Source of the DNA: Closterium sp. Naga37s-1
Lineage: Eukaryota; Streptophyta; Zygnematophyceae; Desmidiales; Closteriaceae
Length of the DNA stretch: 64,000 nucleotides
NCBI GenBank assembly: GCA_947471745.1
Contig: CANJKZ010000064.1
Location: 1,211,501 to 1,275,500 of the forward strand
Reading direction: 5' to 3'
Shown here: one piece after another, positions 22,143-34,607 of the stretch
Position numbering within the stretch: the first letter of the stretch is position 1
Layout of the letters: each line of letters begins with the position of its first letter
Made by a program: the position numbers and the translations under genes
The notes under the pieces: generated by a model
The model's database searches: none
Seen by the model: only the letters and a program-made list of their open reading frames with translations
Told to the model about the DNA's origin: nothing

Positions 22143-25100
22143 ATGACGATTCCCGTAAGCCAGACATTCGATCCGTCAGACTACGCGCGGAAGCGCAAAG
22201 AACAGATTGCGCGCGCCAAGGAGCTTCGAGAGCTTCGCGCGCCGACGCTAATGGCGTGGAGCATTGACCAGCGAGGCAAGTGAAGTAGTATCGCTCTAGG
22301 TTCGGTCACCGAGTCGAGGATGTGAACGTAGTACAGAGCGATACTAAGTATCGCTCAGTCGGACTGGCTCCGAGTCTGTCCATGCCGACTCTGAGTCGCC
22401 AGCCAGAATCGCAAGGATTGAGTCAAAATAATTTGTATACTCACGTCAATCAGATACTCTGAAAATATATATTATCGGAGTGTTCATGTTTCCCGTCCAC
22501 TCTCTGCCAAGCCCACATTCCACCCATCCACCTACTCGTCTGTTACCACGCTCCTACAAGTTGTGCTTCTGGTGGGAAGGGAGAGGGGGAGATTTCGGGG
22601 GGAGAGATGGGGGGGAGGGGGGGGACTGGGGGAGGTAGTAGTAAGGTTGTTGTTTTTTTGGTTTCTAATGATCTACTTAGATTTTTGTCTATGCCTCAAG
22701 CTCACGAGCCGATCGCTTGCGCCATCATGGTCTCCGTCTTCGTGACTACCATCGCACGCTCCTCCCCTCATCCCACGCGTGCAGGTACTGAGCGTCGGTC
22801 CTCAAGCTCCTCCGTACATCCGCACCCGTCGCCGCACCTCGACCAAGCGCAGCTTTCGATGCCGCGCAAGCTAGGTGCGCGCTGATTGATAATGTTTTCG
22901 CCTTCCACCCACTTCCCCGCCCTCTCCCCTACCCCGACACACTCCCCCCCTCCACACCCTCCCTGGATTCCCCACACCCCCCCTGCTCCCCACATCTCCC
23001 GCTCCCTTGCCCGCTAATCCAACTCTCCCCCTCACCCTCTCCACTCCCCCAACCCTTTGGTCGTCAGGCAAGAAATCCAGTCTGCGCCGCACCAGATCAG
23101 GGGACGGCATTCCCGCCGCCATGTCCGCCACCGCAAGCAGAACCGCGGACGCCGCCGCCACCGCTATTAGCACCACCGCCGCCGGCGCGGGGCCGGGATC
23201 CAACGCTGCTAATATCAGCAGGCGTCGCTGGCAACTTGCCATTCTTGACAATTCCGCCGCCGGCGCCTCCGCCGCGGCTGCGGAAGGTATGCCCGCAGAG
23301 AACGCGCTTATTGCCACCGAGACGATCCGCGGAGGCTCTTCCGAGCGCGGGGATAACTGCTCTGATGGCGGAGAGGCAGCAGTGGCAGTAGGCGGCACCG
23401 CGAAAGCGGATTTCTCGGTGGAAGCGAAAATCGCCGTCTCGTCAGCGCAACCTCTCTCCTGCGGCGTTGTGGAGGCGTCATCCGAGGGAGCTTCTGCTTC
23501 AGTAGAAGCAGCGGCAGCTTCAGAAGTTTCAGCAGTCGCTTCTGCAGTAGCGTCGGACGAGGAGATTTTGGCGGCAAGCAGCAGCAGCACTAGCAGCAGC
23601 AGCAGCAGCATCCGCGCTGGTGGCAACGCCACAGCCGTGGACCGTCTGAGCTCGTTCTCGCGGTCCTTCCGCTCCTCCGTGCATCAGCTGCTCAAGCGGG
23701 CCCTCGTCCTGCCGCAGATTCTGCCGCTGCGCAAACCAGCGCCTGCTGACGACCCTGCCGCCGCCGCCGCCGCCAACGCCAACGCCGTAGCAGCAGCAGC
23801 AGAAACGCCGGAGCCGTCGTTCTTAGTCGACCGCGCAACAGATAATAACTCTCGTGCGAGCAGCAGCGACGGCAGCGGCAGCGGCAGCTTCGGCCCGAAA
23901 TTTGATGAGGGTTTGCGAGACCGGGATGGCCGGGCGCGCAGCCGTCCCGTGTCAGCAGGTGATGCAGCTGCGGCCGTGGCGGTCGAAGACGAATTGGCCG
24001 GCGCGACTCTACCTCTACTCGACGACGACGGCGCGTCGACTACGACGACGATGAGAACGACGACGACGACGTCGACGATTGGGACGACGACGACGACGTT
24101 GAGAACGACGACGATGACGACGGCGATAGGGACGACGACGACGACGATGCAAACGACGACGACGACGATCGCACCGCGAGAGGCGCCGCTACTACTAGAA
24201 GATTCGCGTACGACCAGTGCCTCCGCCGTCGCCGCCGTCGTTGGTGGGGCGGGCGGGGGTGCGCCGGACATTGTGGCGGCGGCGGCGGCATTTGTGACGG
24301 CAGTGGAACCGCCGGCGGCGGCGCAGGCAGCCGCGACGCCTCAGCTGCCGCTTCCCGCCGCGCTTCGCGAGCGTCGGACGTGGAGCACAAGCAACAATTG
24401 CTCTTGCGCGCCCGGGGCGGTGGCGGGAGGGGGGGCGGTGGCGGTAGCGGTGGCGGGGTCTGGGGCGGAAAGCCCTGCGGCGGGGTCGGATGCGGGATTG
24501 GAGTCAGCGGGGATTCCCCGGAGGGCGCGACCACACTATGCGGCGCACTTGTCGCTGCCCAGCACTCCTGTTCGATGCGATTCCGATAATGACGATGAGA
24601 GCTCCTGCGACGGTCGCCGTGACTTTCGCCGTAACTTTCGCCGTGCCTCAATAGTCGGCTTCGCGGGCCCGTCGAGTGTGCCGTCGCCGTCGATGGTGAG
24701 TCGTCGCGATGGATTCATAGTGGTACCGCCGCCGCCGCCGCGTTCCCAAGCTGGCGTATTCCGAAGTGGTCCGCTCGCTTCCCCTTTGACTGCACCCCCG
24801 CAAAGTGATCCCCGCGCCACGCAGGCGGCGTTGTCGCGGAACAACGCTGCCGGCGCAAGAAAGCTCGTGCCAAGGGGTGCGGGGGTCGGCGCGGACGCGG
24901 ACTTGGAGCGGCAGCTGCAGCAGCAGCGCGGGCGGTGGTCCATGGACCGCGCGGAAAGCGAGCACGCGCGGAGCCTGCGGGAGGGGCTGAAGATGCAGCT
25001 CCGCCAAGGGGGAAGAGGTGGCGCTGTTGCGGGAGCGGCGGTAGGTACTGGTCGGGGGCGAGGTGGCGGGGGGGAAAAAGGGGTAGGCGGAGGGAGAGGA

Positions 25101-26555
25101 AGAGGGAGAGAGAGCGGGAGGAGACGATCCGGAACGGCGGTGGGCAGAGGGGCAGAGCTACGAGGAGGCGCGGGAGAGGCTGCGACGATAGTAGGTGGCG
25201 CGACAGGCGGGAAATCAGTGGACGGCGCAACCGACGCAACCGACGCAACCAGCAACTTACTGGGGTCGATCAGCCAATGCGCGGCTACTACTGCGGTGGC
25301 GGAGAATAGCGCGGACTCCGCGGACGGAAACGCCGCCGAGACGCGCAGCGCGGAGGCGGGCGGCGACGGGAATGGCGCAAACAGCTCAAACGGCGGAGAT
25401 GGCGCTAACGGCGCGAGCAGCTACCCGTCAAGTCTCGCCTCATGGCCGAACGAGTCGCCATCTGCTGTTTCTTCCCCCACGGCTTCCGCCGCTTCTGAGG
25501 CGGGATCCGCCGCGTCGTGGACTTGCCCGGGCGCGCTCCCCGCTGCGCGCCACCCCGTTCGGCCCACCTCCCTCGCGCTGGTTTTGAAACGAGGACGCGG
25601 GAGCGTATCGGAGAGAATTGGCACGGGGAGAGGCGCGGAGAGAAGCGCGGGGAGAAGCGCGGGCTTGGAAAGTAGTTCCGGCGGCAGCAGCCGGCGCATC
25701 AGCTTCCCCCCGGGCGGTTCAATGGGTGATCGAAGTCGTTCCGAAACCACTCGTGGTACTGCCAGCGGCGGTCTCGGCGTCGGCGGCGGCGGCGGCGGTG
25801 GCGGAGTCGGCCATAGGAGTTTACTGGTGGCGCGTACTGCTGCGCTGGCATCCGCCAGGCCTACCGCTGCTGGTGGTGGCGATGCGACAGGGCGCCGCAG
25901 TCGACGAACCCGCCTCGCGATTACTACTCACACTACTTACGCTACTTACACTACTAAAGCTACTAGTAGTAGCAGCGCTAATAGTGGTAGTGGTGTTGAA
26001 ATCTCGCCTGGTTGTGCGACCGCCGGTGGCGGAAAGGAGAGTGGCGGAGGTGATATTGGCCGGAGTTTGACACGCGATAGCAGCGGCAGCGGGCAGGACG
26101 GAGGTGCTGGTAGTGCTAGCAGAAGCAAGGCGGAAGCGTGCGCGAGGGACGCGGACAAGGCGCGGCCCCCCTGGGGCGCGCGAGCCCCGGGCGCAGCGCT
26201 GAAACCGAATGTGGTCCTGAAGGGAGATGAGAGGTGGGGAGGAGTGGAGAGCGGTGCTGACGTGCGCGTGGAGGGTGTGGTGAGCGCAGGCACGGGAAAG
26301 AAGAATTGCGTTGCTGACACGTATGCTGGGGCGGATGGGGGTGGCGGGGTGGGTGGGGTTGGCGGGGCGAGTGAGGCTGGTGAATCTGGTGAGGAGGCCA
26401 CGCAAGGGACTCTAAATGCAGCAGGGAAGGGGGAAGAGGAGGGCGTGGAGGGTAGGATGGAAGGGAAGGAACATCTCGGCTCACTTGGTTCTGTGCTGAA
26501 TGGAGACTGCTGGGAAGGCGGCTCTGCTGCTGCTGCTGATCATGCTACTTCCGTT

Positions 26556-26607
<52 letters not shown>

Positions 26608-28375
26608 ATAAAGCTACTTCCGTTGGTGCTGCTGCTGCTGAAAATGCTACTTCATTTGGTGGTGGTGCTGCTGCTGCTTCTAGTAATGGTGCTGCTTGTG
26701 TTGGCGAGGAAAGACTCGAGAGTGAGGTGATCGAGGGAGAGGGAAGTGCGGAGGGGGAGGAGGAAGAGGAGAAGGAAGGGGTGGATGGAGGTAAGAGGTG
26801 TGTGGTCCGCGGAGTGGAGGAAGGAGAGTGTGAAGAGGCTGTTGAGAGAGAGGCTGGTCCACTTGGGGAGGGAGGGTCAGAAGAATCAGTTGCAGCATGT
26901 GGGGCCAAAGTGTGTGGGGAAAGGCCCACAAGAGTGGAGGAAGCGGGAATGGGAGTGGGAGACCTGGAGGAACAGAGGGGGGGGGACGAAGTGGGGGCTG
27001 AGAAGGGGAATGAGGAACAGGAACTAGCAGAGGAGTGTGTTGAGAAGGCAGAGGAGTGTGTTGAGAAGGCAGAGGAGTGTGGTGGGGAGAGGCTGGCAAG
27101 CGGAGAGACAATGCAATGCAACCAGGATTTGTCGGTGGCCAGGGATGGCGGGGTTGGCAGGGACGTGTTGGAGGATGTTGCTTCAGAGGTTGTGCACTCA
27201 GTGGCTGCAGGTGGTGCTCTTGCTGCTGATCATGCCGAAGCTGGCGCCGGGGCTTATGCTGAGGCTGATGCTGAAGCTGATGCGGAAGCTGATACCGGGG
27301 CTGATGCCGAAGCTGATGCCGGGGTTGATGCCTGTTTCTTGGCTGATGCCAAGAAACATGAGCAGGGCGGAGGCACGGTTTTTAGCAAGCAGGACACGCC
27401 TGTGTGCTTGCCACAGGCACAAGGGAATGTAACACAAAGGACGTTCGGGAATGACAGAATCATACGCACGGGTGTTGCTGAACCTCCATCGGTGAAGCAT
27501 GCTGGTGCTGATGTGGAGGAGGACAGGGACAGCCACCAGGCCACGGGCAGCCGAGAGGAGTTTCAGGTTGTGCTGGAGTTGAGTGGAGCGACTACGCCTG
27601 GGGAGGACGAGAGCAGGGTCAGTGAATGTAACAACCAGTTACAGGAGGGAGGCGGTGGCGGAGGAGATGGAGCAGCAGGAGCAGAGGACGTGGCAGGAGC
27701 AGCGGCAGCAGCAATACCTGAGCCTTTTGTGGTGGTGAAAGAGGGGGAGGGGAAGGAAGCAGTGCCAGAAGAGGGACATTTTGACTGTGGTGATGGTGTT
27801 GACGGTGGCATCAGCTATGGCAGTGATAGTGGCAGCAGCGGCGGCAGCGGTGGTGGCAGTAGTGGTGGCAGCAGCTGCGGCAGCAGTGGTGGCAGCAGCA
27901 GTGGCCGTGGTGAAGGGGGAGATGGTATGGATGGTATGGACGAGAGATGGGAGCTGAGGCACGAAGTGAAGCACGGGGTGAGGCACGAGGTGAGGGCAGG
28001 AGTGTGTGAAGCCCTGTCCCTGTGGCCCAACCCACTGCCACTGGTGGATCGCAATCTGGATGCAGCTGCCGCTGCTCTCGCCAAGGTGCGCCCGCTCGCC
28101 CTGCGCCTGCGAGCCATGGCCTCTGCTGCTAATGCCAGCTCCCGAGTCAAGGCAAAAGCAGTCGCCGCTGCAGCAGCAGCAGAGGCAGAGCTGTTGGCCG
28201 AGGAGGCTGTTGCTGAGAGTGCTGGTGCGTCTCAAGAAGGGGATGGTGGGGAGGGTGCTATGAGAGAGGCTTTGGCAGAGGGAGGTGGTGCAGTAGATGG
28301 GGAAAACGGTGTTGGTGCAGGTGCAGGTGCAGCAGCGGCAGCGATGGTCGAGGTGGCAGCAGCAGTGGGAGCTGC

Positions 28376-28408
<33 letters not shown>

Positions 28409-28964
28409 CCCGCCTGCTTGTTCATTCACAGGAGAGGCTAGTCCAACAGCCGCAGGTGCAGGTGCCGGCAGCAGCAGCACTGCTGCAACAGCAGCAGTTA
28501 TGGCATCGCAACCCCAGCAGTGCCCTTTCATGGGTGCACCACCCAGCAGCTCCGTCCCCCCTCCGTCACTGCCTGTGAGGCTCGTCCGTGGGGCTCCCCT
28601 CGTTCCTGCATCCCCCACAAAGAAGCTAGGGAGCAGTACTGGACAAAGGCCTGCTTCTCTGCGACTGCCATCCGAGCCAATTACTGAGCTACCACATAAA
28701 ACAATAGAGAAGGCACCACATGGGAATGCGGTTGTGAAAGCTGTGGATGTGGATGTGGAGATGAGGAGATTCTCGCTAGGAGTAACCGGCTTGGATGGTG
28801 GGAGTTGCAGCTGCAGTAGAAGTAGCAGTAGTTGCAGCAGCCGAGGTCAGAGTTATGTTGGGTATTCCAGGAGCCCTTCTGGAGGCGCAAGTGCTCGTGC
28901 TGTTATTTCAAAAGGTCTGCTCGTCGGGCTGGCGAGTGGTCTTGGATCGCCCAAGCCCATTTAA
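22143..28964 (+). CDS. Very long low-complexity protein, ~2075 aa, function unknown
   Basis: Proposed exons 22143-22279, 22681-22874 and 23068-28964, which join in frame. Exon 1 encodes MTIPVSQTFDPSDYARKRKE followed by a short, charged, helix-like segment (QIARAKELREL); its ATG context and charged repeat look genuine. Exon 2 ends MPRKLG and exon 3 opens KKSSLRRTRSGDG, a basic stretch. The 1965-codon exon 3 is Ala/Gly/Ser/Thr-rich, with a (GAC)n region at 24030-24175 read as poly-Thr, several poly-Ala runs, an acidic part (~26400-27100), repeated Glu-Glu-Cys-Val-Glu-Lys-Ala units near 27030, and a basic Ser-rich end (SGLGSPKPI). No domain is recognised. The uninterrupted 5.9 kb frame on this strand is strong evidence of coding. 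The exon 2 acceptor is the weakest call. Confidence 0.7.
22287..22346. repeat. Inverted repeat just inside intron 1
   Basis: TAGTATCGCTCT at 22287-22298 pairs with AGAGCGATACTA at 22335-22346; a third partial copy of the arm follows (AGTATCGCTC at ~22347). A second stem (GACTGGCTCCGAGT with ACTCTGAGTCGCCAGCC) follows at ~22360-22405. It begins a few bases after the proposed exon 1 donor. Confidence 0.75.
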
Positions 28965-30226
28965 CTTCACAGTGCAGTATTTAGCCAGTATTTCTTTGTA
29001 GCCAGTAGATAGATTTAGCATTGTATGGTAAGCTGTGAAATGTTGTTGAACCTTTGCTGTAAGCGCAGTACTGTAGTAGTGAGTGGGAACATGGAGTCCT
29101 TGGTGTGGTGTGGTTGGTTGGAGGTTGGAATGGAAGGCGTTCCGCATAACGATCAGTGAGAATCTTGTCGTGTACTGCGGGGCGGTCTTGTTCCTGGGTG
29201 AAAAGGAAGCGCTGCGGCGGGGCAAGATTCAGGAACCCCAGTTTGCTCCACTACAGGATCTTTCCCTACAAACATTTCAGTGGAGCGTGTTTACTCGTTT
29301 CGTTCCGATCGGTGTCTATCATGGAGTTCGCTTCAATTCATTCTTGGGTATTTCTCGTCTAGGTTTTAGAATAAGTAGTTTATTCGTCTGCTCGCATTAA
29401 AATCGTTTCACGAGTGCGCCCTAATTCGACATTTCTGAAGTGAACCCAACCCAACTCGACCAAAGTCAACCAACTCGAGCCGGACTGTTCTCGGCTCTTC
29501 CGCGCAACACCTGCGCGGAACTCTCCGCTCTATATTACCCCTGCTGCTTCTGTGTGGCCCTGTCCCCTCCCCTCTTCCCCGTGCTCCGCCTCGCCCCAAG
29601 AAACAGTCACCCCTCCTCCAACCACCATCCAAGTGACCTGGACTCGTCGTCCTTGGAGACGGAAAAACACTCATCCATACCTCGATTCCCCCTTCTCCCC
29701 GAGCAGCCTCCCTTTCCCCCATCCACTCGTCCACTTCCCCCGCAACACCGCGGCGATCCCCCCGCCCCCACGACTGACCACCGCCACGAACATGGACCGC
29801 GTTGTCCCTCCTTTCCGCCCCCGCCCGCACCACCACCTGGTCACTACAGAGCAGAGAAGCACGCAACAGCCAAGGAAGGAGGCTCTTCCTCCCTCTCATC
29901 CCGCACGTTGCGCTTGTGCTTGTCTTTCTCGACTCCATTTTGTTTGTGTACGGTCGGTAACTGCCTAATTGGAGCTAGGGTAACTGCGTGAGGCAATAAC
30001 TCGTCGTACTACTTAGGGTCAGATTATAAATTATTCTGCGGTGGGTGCTATACTGCGCGTCGTGTTCCATTGGCGCTGGAGAATCGACAAAAGTGGTACT
30101 GGCTGGTTAGCAAGCTCGCTGTCCTCCTCCACCGTTCCTCGCCGCTGTCGTCTCTCATCGGTCGTCGCTCGTCTTAGCGCATCGCTCTTGCAGAACGCTC
30201 AAGCACTACTCGCTCCTGTGGCCGCC
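28965..30226. other. Intergenic region with weak open frames only
   Basis: Holds the 3' flank of the long gene and the upstream region of the secreted-protein gene. Open frames on both strands around 29408-29991 (about 180 codons each) overlap each other almost fully, are compositionally biased and have no recognisable domain. I could not decide that either is a gene. The sequence just before 30227 is likely the 5' UTR of the next gene. Confidence 0.5.
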
Positions 30227-30941
30227 ATGGCTCCACACAATCGCCATGCGTCCCCACACCAACGCGCGTCCTCCTCTCTCGGCCTATTCCTGACGTTGAC
30301 GCTGCTCCTACTAGCCTCCCCCCTCGCGCCCGCCGAGACAGACATGTCCGCCGCTACCTACAACGTGCCGTACTCGGAATGCCAGCGCAACCCCGCGCTG
30401 CGCAAATCGAAAGTCGGAGTGAGTTCTTAGATTCGTCGGCTGTGTATATCTCTCTGTGCAACATCCTGCGTATTGCAAGCTTAGAAATTCCACTTTTTTG
30501 CCGCCAAGCCTCTTTCGTCTGTCACCCTTTCGTTTAGCTGGCACTCGTTCCTTCTTGCCGGCAAGCCTCCTTTTTGCCCCTCGTGCCGTTGCCTCTCCGT
30601 CTGAGCTTAATTCTAAGCCGCCTCAAAGCACTAAATCAGCACCCCCGTCTCTCTAAGTCGTTTCACCACCATTCTCTATCGGCCTCTCGTCGCCGTTTCT
30701 ATCCGTCCGTGCAACTTTCCGTCCGTCACTTTCTTTTTCTTGTACGCCTGTTCATGTTCTCGTCCGTCCCACTATCCCCCCTCCTCCTTTCCTTCCGGCC
30801 CGTCCATTCGTCCATCCGACCACCCTCCCGGTCGTGCGCCCGCCCAACCTGGGGCGTGTGCATGCGCGTGCGCGCGGGTCCATCTTCGCGCGCGCGCGCA
30901 GCCATCTCCGCGCGCGTGTCCATGTGTGCGCGTCATGTATG

Positions 30942-30976
<35 letters not shown>

Positions 30977-31912
30977 ATGCGTACGTACGCCCCTCACCCC
31001 TCGTCCATTTCCTCCCCTCACCTATCCTTCTTTTTCCGCCCCCCTCCCTTCCCCCTCCCCACCGCCGCTCCCCCCGCCTCCCCCACCAGGCGGGAGTGGA
31101 TTCGGTGTTGGCGCTGTGTCTCAAGTCCACCACGTCGCTCGAGACCAACTTCGAGAATGCCAACAAGCTCTTCATCGGCAACATGTCCAACGTCGCATGT
31201 GAGTTGCTCCGTCGCACGTGAGTCGCTCCGTCGCATGTGTGTCGCTCCGTCTCCGTCGCATGTGAGTCGCTCCGTCGCACGTGAGTCGCTCCGTCGCATG
31301 TGTGTCGCTCCGTCTCCGTCGCATGTGTGTCGCTCCGTCTCCGTCGCACGTGAGTCGCTCCGTCGCATGTGTGTCGCTCCGTCTTCGTCGCACGTGAGTC
31401 GCTCCGTCGCACGTGCGTCCCTCCGTCGCATGTGAGTCGCTCCGTCGCACGTGCGTCGCTCCGTCGCACGTGCGTCGCTACGTCGCATGTGAGTCGCTCC
31501 GTCTCCGTCGCATGTGAGTCGCTCCGTCGCATGTGCGTACTCGCGCTCGCGTCGCATCGCATGCGTCCTCTCACGGCTCCTGCGCGCTCCCCTGCGTTCT
31601 CTTAATTCCCCCCTCCTTTCACCCGTCGGTCCGTGCGCCTCGGACCGCACTCGTTCCTTATGCCAGCCCCTAGATGCTCCGCGCACCTGCTCTCAATATC
31701 TGCTCTTGCGTTTCTTGCCCTTCCCCCTCCCGCCACTCCGCTGCCAGCCACCCCCGCACAGCCCCCTTCCCCTCCCCTTCCTCCGAATATCCTCCTCTGT
31801 CGCAGCCTACCCAATCACAACTTCTCCTTGGCCCCCCCCTCTCTCTCTCTCTTCCTCTCCCTCTCCCTCTCCCTCTCCCTCTCTCTCTCTCTCTCTTCCT
31901 CTCCCTCTCCCT

Positions 31913-31957
<45 letters not shown>

Positions 31958-33143
31958 TCTCTCCTCTCCCTCCCTCCCTCCCCCTCCCTCCCTCCCCCTC
32001 TCTCCCCTCGCCCGCCACAGCCTTCGGCGCGTTCTGCGTGGAGATTCAAGAGACGCTACTAGTGAGCGACGACGGGCTGAGCATCTACCCGGCGCCGCTG
32101 CCCTCCTTCTTCCTCCGCCAGGGGTGGACGCTGCCGCTGTGGGGCCCCGCGCCCGACCCGTCGCTGGTGAACGAGACGGTGCAGATGACGCTCACCAACA
32201 ACGGCGTCACGGACCTCAGCGTCACCGGCCTCGACTTCACGCAGTTTGGCCTGCCCGCCGATTTCTCTGTTGGACCCGGCCTCTCTGCGAACCTGACTGT
32301 GAGCCATCCGAGTCCGGGCTAGTCGCCGCCTTGCTCCTTCTCCTGCACTTGCGTCCTCTCCCACTCGCCCACCATTTCCTGACTTCGATTTCCTGTGCCC
32401 CACATTCCTTTTTTCAGCGTGCTCTGCTCCAATATCCCTGCAATCCCTCCTGTGGCAAGATGCTACGTCATGCGATGCCATAGCATGAGGCTCGCAAATG
32501 CCCTTGTGTGAGCTCTGATCAATCCGTGTTCAAACCTCGTCCCTAAACACGCTCTTGTTTGAACAGACCAACCCCTCCAATCTGACCCGCAAACATCAAT
32601 AATGCTCGAATGCCTCTCCCTCTTACCCGCTTCCCCCTTTCCCCCGCTTTCTCCCCTTCCGTCTCCCTGCATCCCTCCTCCCCCTCCCTCCCCCTCTCGT
32701 CCCCAACACCCGCCCCCATCCATCCGCAGTTCAACCGCACGCAGGTGAACCTGGACTTTGAGACCCTCCCGCTGCTGCAGACGTACCTGTCGGGCACGAA
32801 CCCGCCGGACCTGCAGGCAGACGAGGTGATCTCCGTGGTCATCGTCAAGCTCTACCCGGACGACCCCGACGGGCTGCTCGGCCGTGCCGCCTACGTGTTC
32901 CTCAAGCCCACCAACGACCAGATCAACCCCTACGAGTTTTACCTTTTCGAGGCGAATTACTACCTGCCGCCGCCCACCTCGTCCGGGCGGCGGCGGCTGC
33001 TCGCGGCGATCCCCAAGACCACGTCGCCGCCGTCGGGGAGCCAGAAGGGGTGCTGCGCTAAGGCCAAGATTCCCCCCACGTGCAAACCGGGTGCGCCCAC
33101 GTGGCCCTCGTGTAGGAGCCCGCCCTGCAAGACGCCCTGCTAG
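30227..33143 (+). CDS. Secreted/cell-surface protein, 330 aa, family not recognised
   Basis: Four exons joining in frame: 30227-30418, 31090-31198, 32021-32298, 32730-33143. The start lies in a perfect GCCGCCATGG context. An N-terminal hydrophobic segment (LGLFLTLTLLLLASPLAPA, ~residues 18-36) is a signal peptide, so the product enters the secretory pathway. The mature part has ECQRNPALRKSK, SVLALCLKSTTSLETNFEN, FGAFCVEIQETLLVSDDG, an NNG-VTDLSVTGLDF beta-like stretch and, in exon 4, repeated acidic/hydrophobic strands. It closes with RRRLLAAIP and a Cys/Pro-rich tail (GCCAKAKIPPTCKPG...CKTPC). Spaced Cys residues suggest disulphides. I considered COBRA-like proteins but saw none of their motifs. 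Introns hold long tandem repeats, including one built from the exon 2 donor. Confidence 0.83.
31191..31550 (+). repeat. Minisatellite built from a splice-donor junction (19-25 bp unit, ~17 copies)
   Basis: Units of the form GTCGCATGTGAGTCGCTCC, some with an extra GTCTCC. The first unit spans the exon 2/intron 2 border (GTCGCAT|GTGAGT). By eye about nine of 17 units keep GTGAGT; the others read GTGTGT or GTGCGT. Confidence 0.93.
31834..32010. repeat. CT-rich (CTCTCC)n tract before a splice acceptor
   Basis: A long polypyrimidine array ending at the exon 3 acceptor (CCCGCCACAG, exon from 32021) of the secreted-protein gene. It probably serves as an extended polypyrimidine tract. Confidence 0.9.
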
Positions 33144-34607
33144 GCGCTGCACACGCATGCTCGCGCGCGCGCGCTCACATGCGTGCTAGCTAGGATGCTG
33201 GGGAGATGTGGTGGATGATGGGCGTGGGAGTGGGTGTGGATGGGGGGGTTGGTGGGAGGTGCGGAGCGGAGGTGTGCTGTGTTTTTTTTTTTTCAGGAGA
33301 GGCAGGTGGAGGGGTGTTGGGTTGGCGCTGGTCGTGTGCAGTTGTGGCTCTTGTGAAGGGCTCGGGTTTGAGATTCTGCGGATTCTTCTGGCTGGCTGAT
33401 GTGCCATAGCCGCGAATACATGTACGGTAGGTGGCAACAGTGTGTTGCTTGATGTATGGTGGGAGGGGTGGGGCAGGGGGAGGCGAGCGCATGGGAGGGA
33501 TGGAGGGAGGGCAGAGTGCAATAATGTAGGGGTTGTTGCTGGCTGCGCTGTATAGGAATGTTCGTGGAGTAGTGTGGAGGGGTTTGGTGGGTTAAGGAAT
33601 GGGAGGGAGTTGTGTGCGGGCGGGGTCTTTGCATCCATGGGGGGGTGCTAGTCTGTGCACTGGGTTGTGCTTGTCTCAAGGCCCAGAGTGTTGAATGGGG
33701 ACGCAATGTGAAGTGTATTTGGGTCATGCTCTAACGTCCGTGGGTGTTGGTGTGCTTGTGACTTGTCTATTTTAGAAAATTTTATGGTTTGTCCCAGCTC
33801 TCAATTCATTTTCATCGTGTAGACTTTATGTTGACAATTGTTCATGAAGTCAATTGTTTTATTTGTGTGTAAAGCGCGCGGCTAAAATGGTTCTTTTGTT
33901 GCCTTAGTGTTGTTACATGTTTCTAATCCCCCTCTATCGATGAATCCTGAACCTTCTCTAGGTTTCAGTGATATGGTTGGTGGGTTTGAATTGCACCTTG
34001 TGCTTGATCTGCTCATTCGTTGGTTAATAAAGCGCGCCGACTATGCCACGGTGTCATGCAACAGAATAACAGAACCCTTTTTTACAAAAAGGCCGTCAAG
34101 CACGTGCCCTACCGCAGCGCCATGTCAGAGTTGCCGGTGAGTGCGTCAGACGCTGACCGAAAACAATCCCGGGCAGATTTTGATCAACAGCCACTTGCCG
34201 TCCGTGGCTGTCAAGAAATGGCACCGAGAAGATGTACATACATGTTACAGCGCTTTTAAATTTATGGGCAGACAGACCGTTCGCGGAACTGTAGTGGCGG
34301 GTGTTCGAGTATGTATGTAATGGATTTTTCATCGTGAGCTGAACTATCTTCCTTCAGAAGGAGCAGCAACCCTCCGCCGTTGGCGACTTCACAAGTATAT
34401 AACCACGTCTAGACTAGAAATTGACATCGTCATTAGTCTGTTCTCCGCTCACAGTTAGTATAACTACAGCTGTTTCGTTGATTGCCATTACACGGAGCTG
34501 TCAATTTGTCTCGTTTTGAACATCGACGTTTCCTTTCCCTCATCAGTTCGAACCTTTTTTACTCAGATCTATTTTTTTCCTCTGAAATAGTATCGTTCTT
34601 TCTCTAG
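33144..34607. other. Intergenic region, 3' of the secreted-protein gene and 5' of the USP gene
   Basis: GT/GA-rich to ~33700, then clearly more A/T-rich up to the USP start. No supported gene. Short open frames near 33907-34259 have no domain and are not called. Confidence 0.6.

Noticed and set aside
29408..29991. Two overlapping open frames of about 180 codons on opposite strands
   Set aside because: They mirror each other, have biased composition and no recognisable motif; left as undecided intergenic sequence.
30227..33143. COBRA-like assignment for the secreted protein
   Set aside because: Signal peptide and Cys/Pro-rich tail fit loosely, but no COBRA-specific motif or GPI signal was seen.
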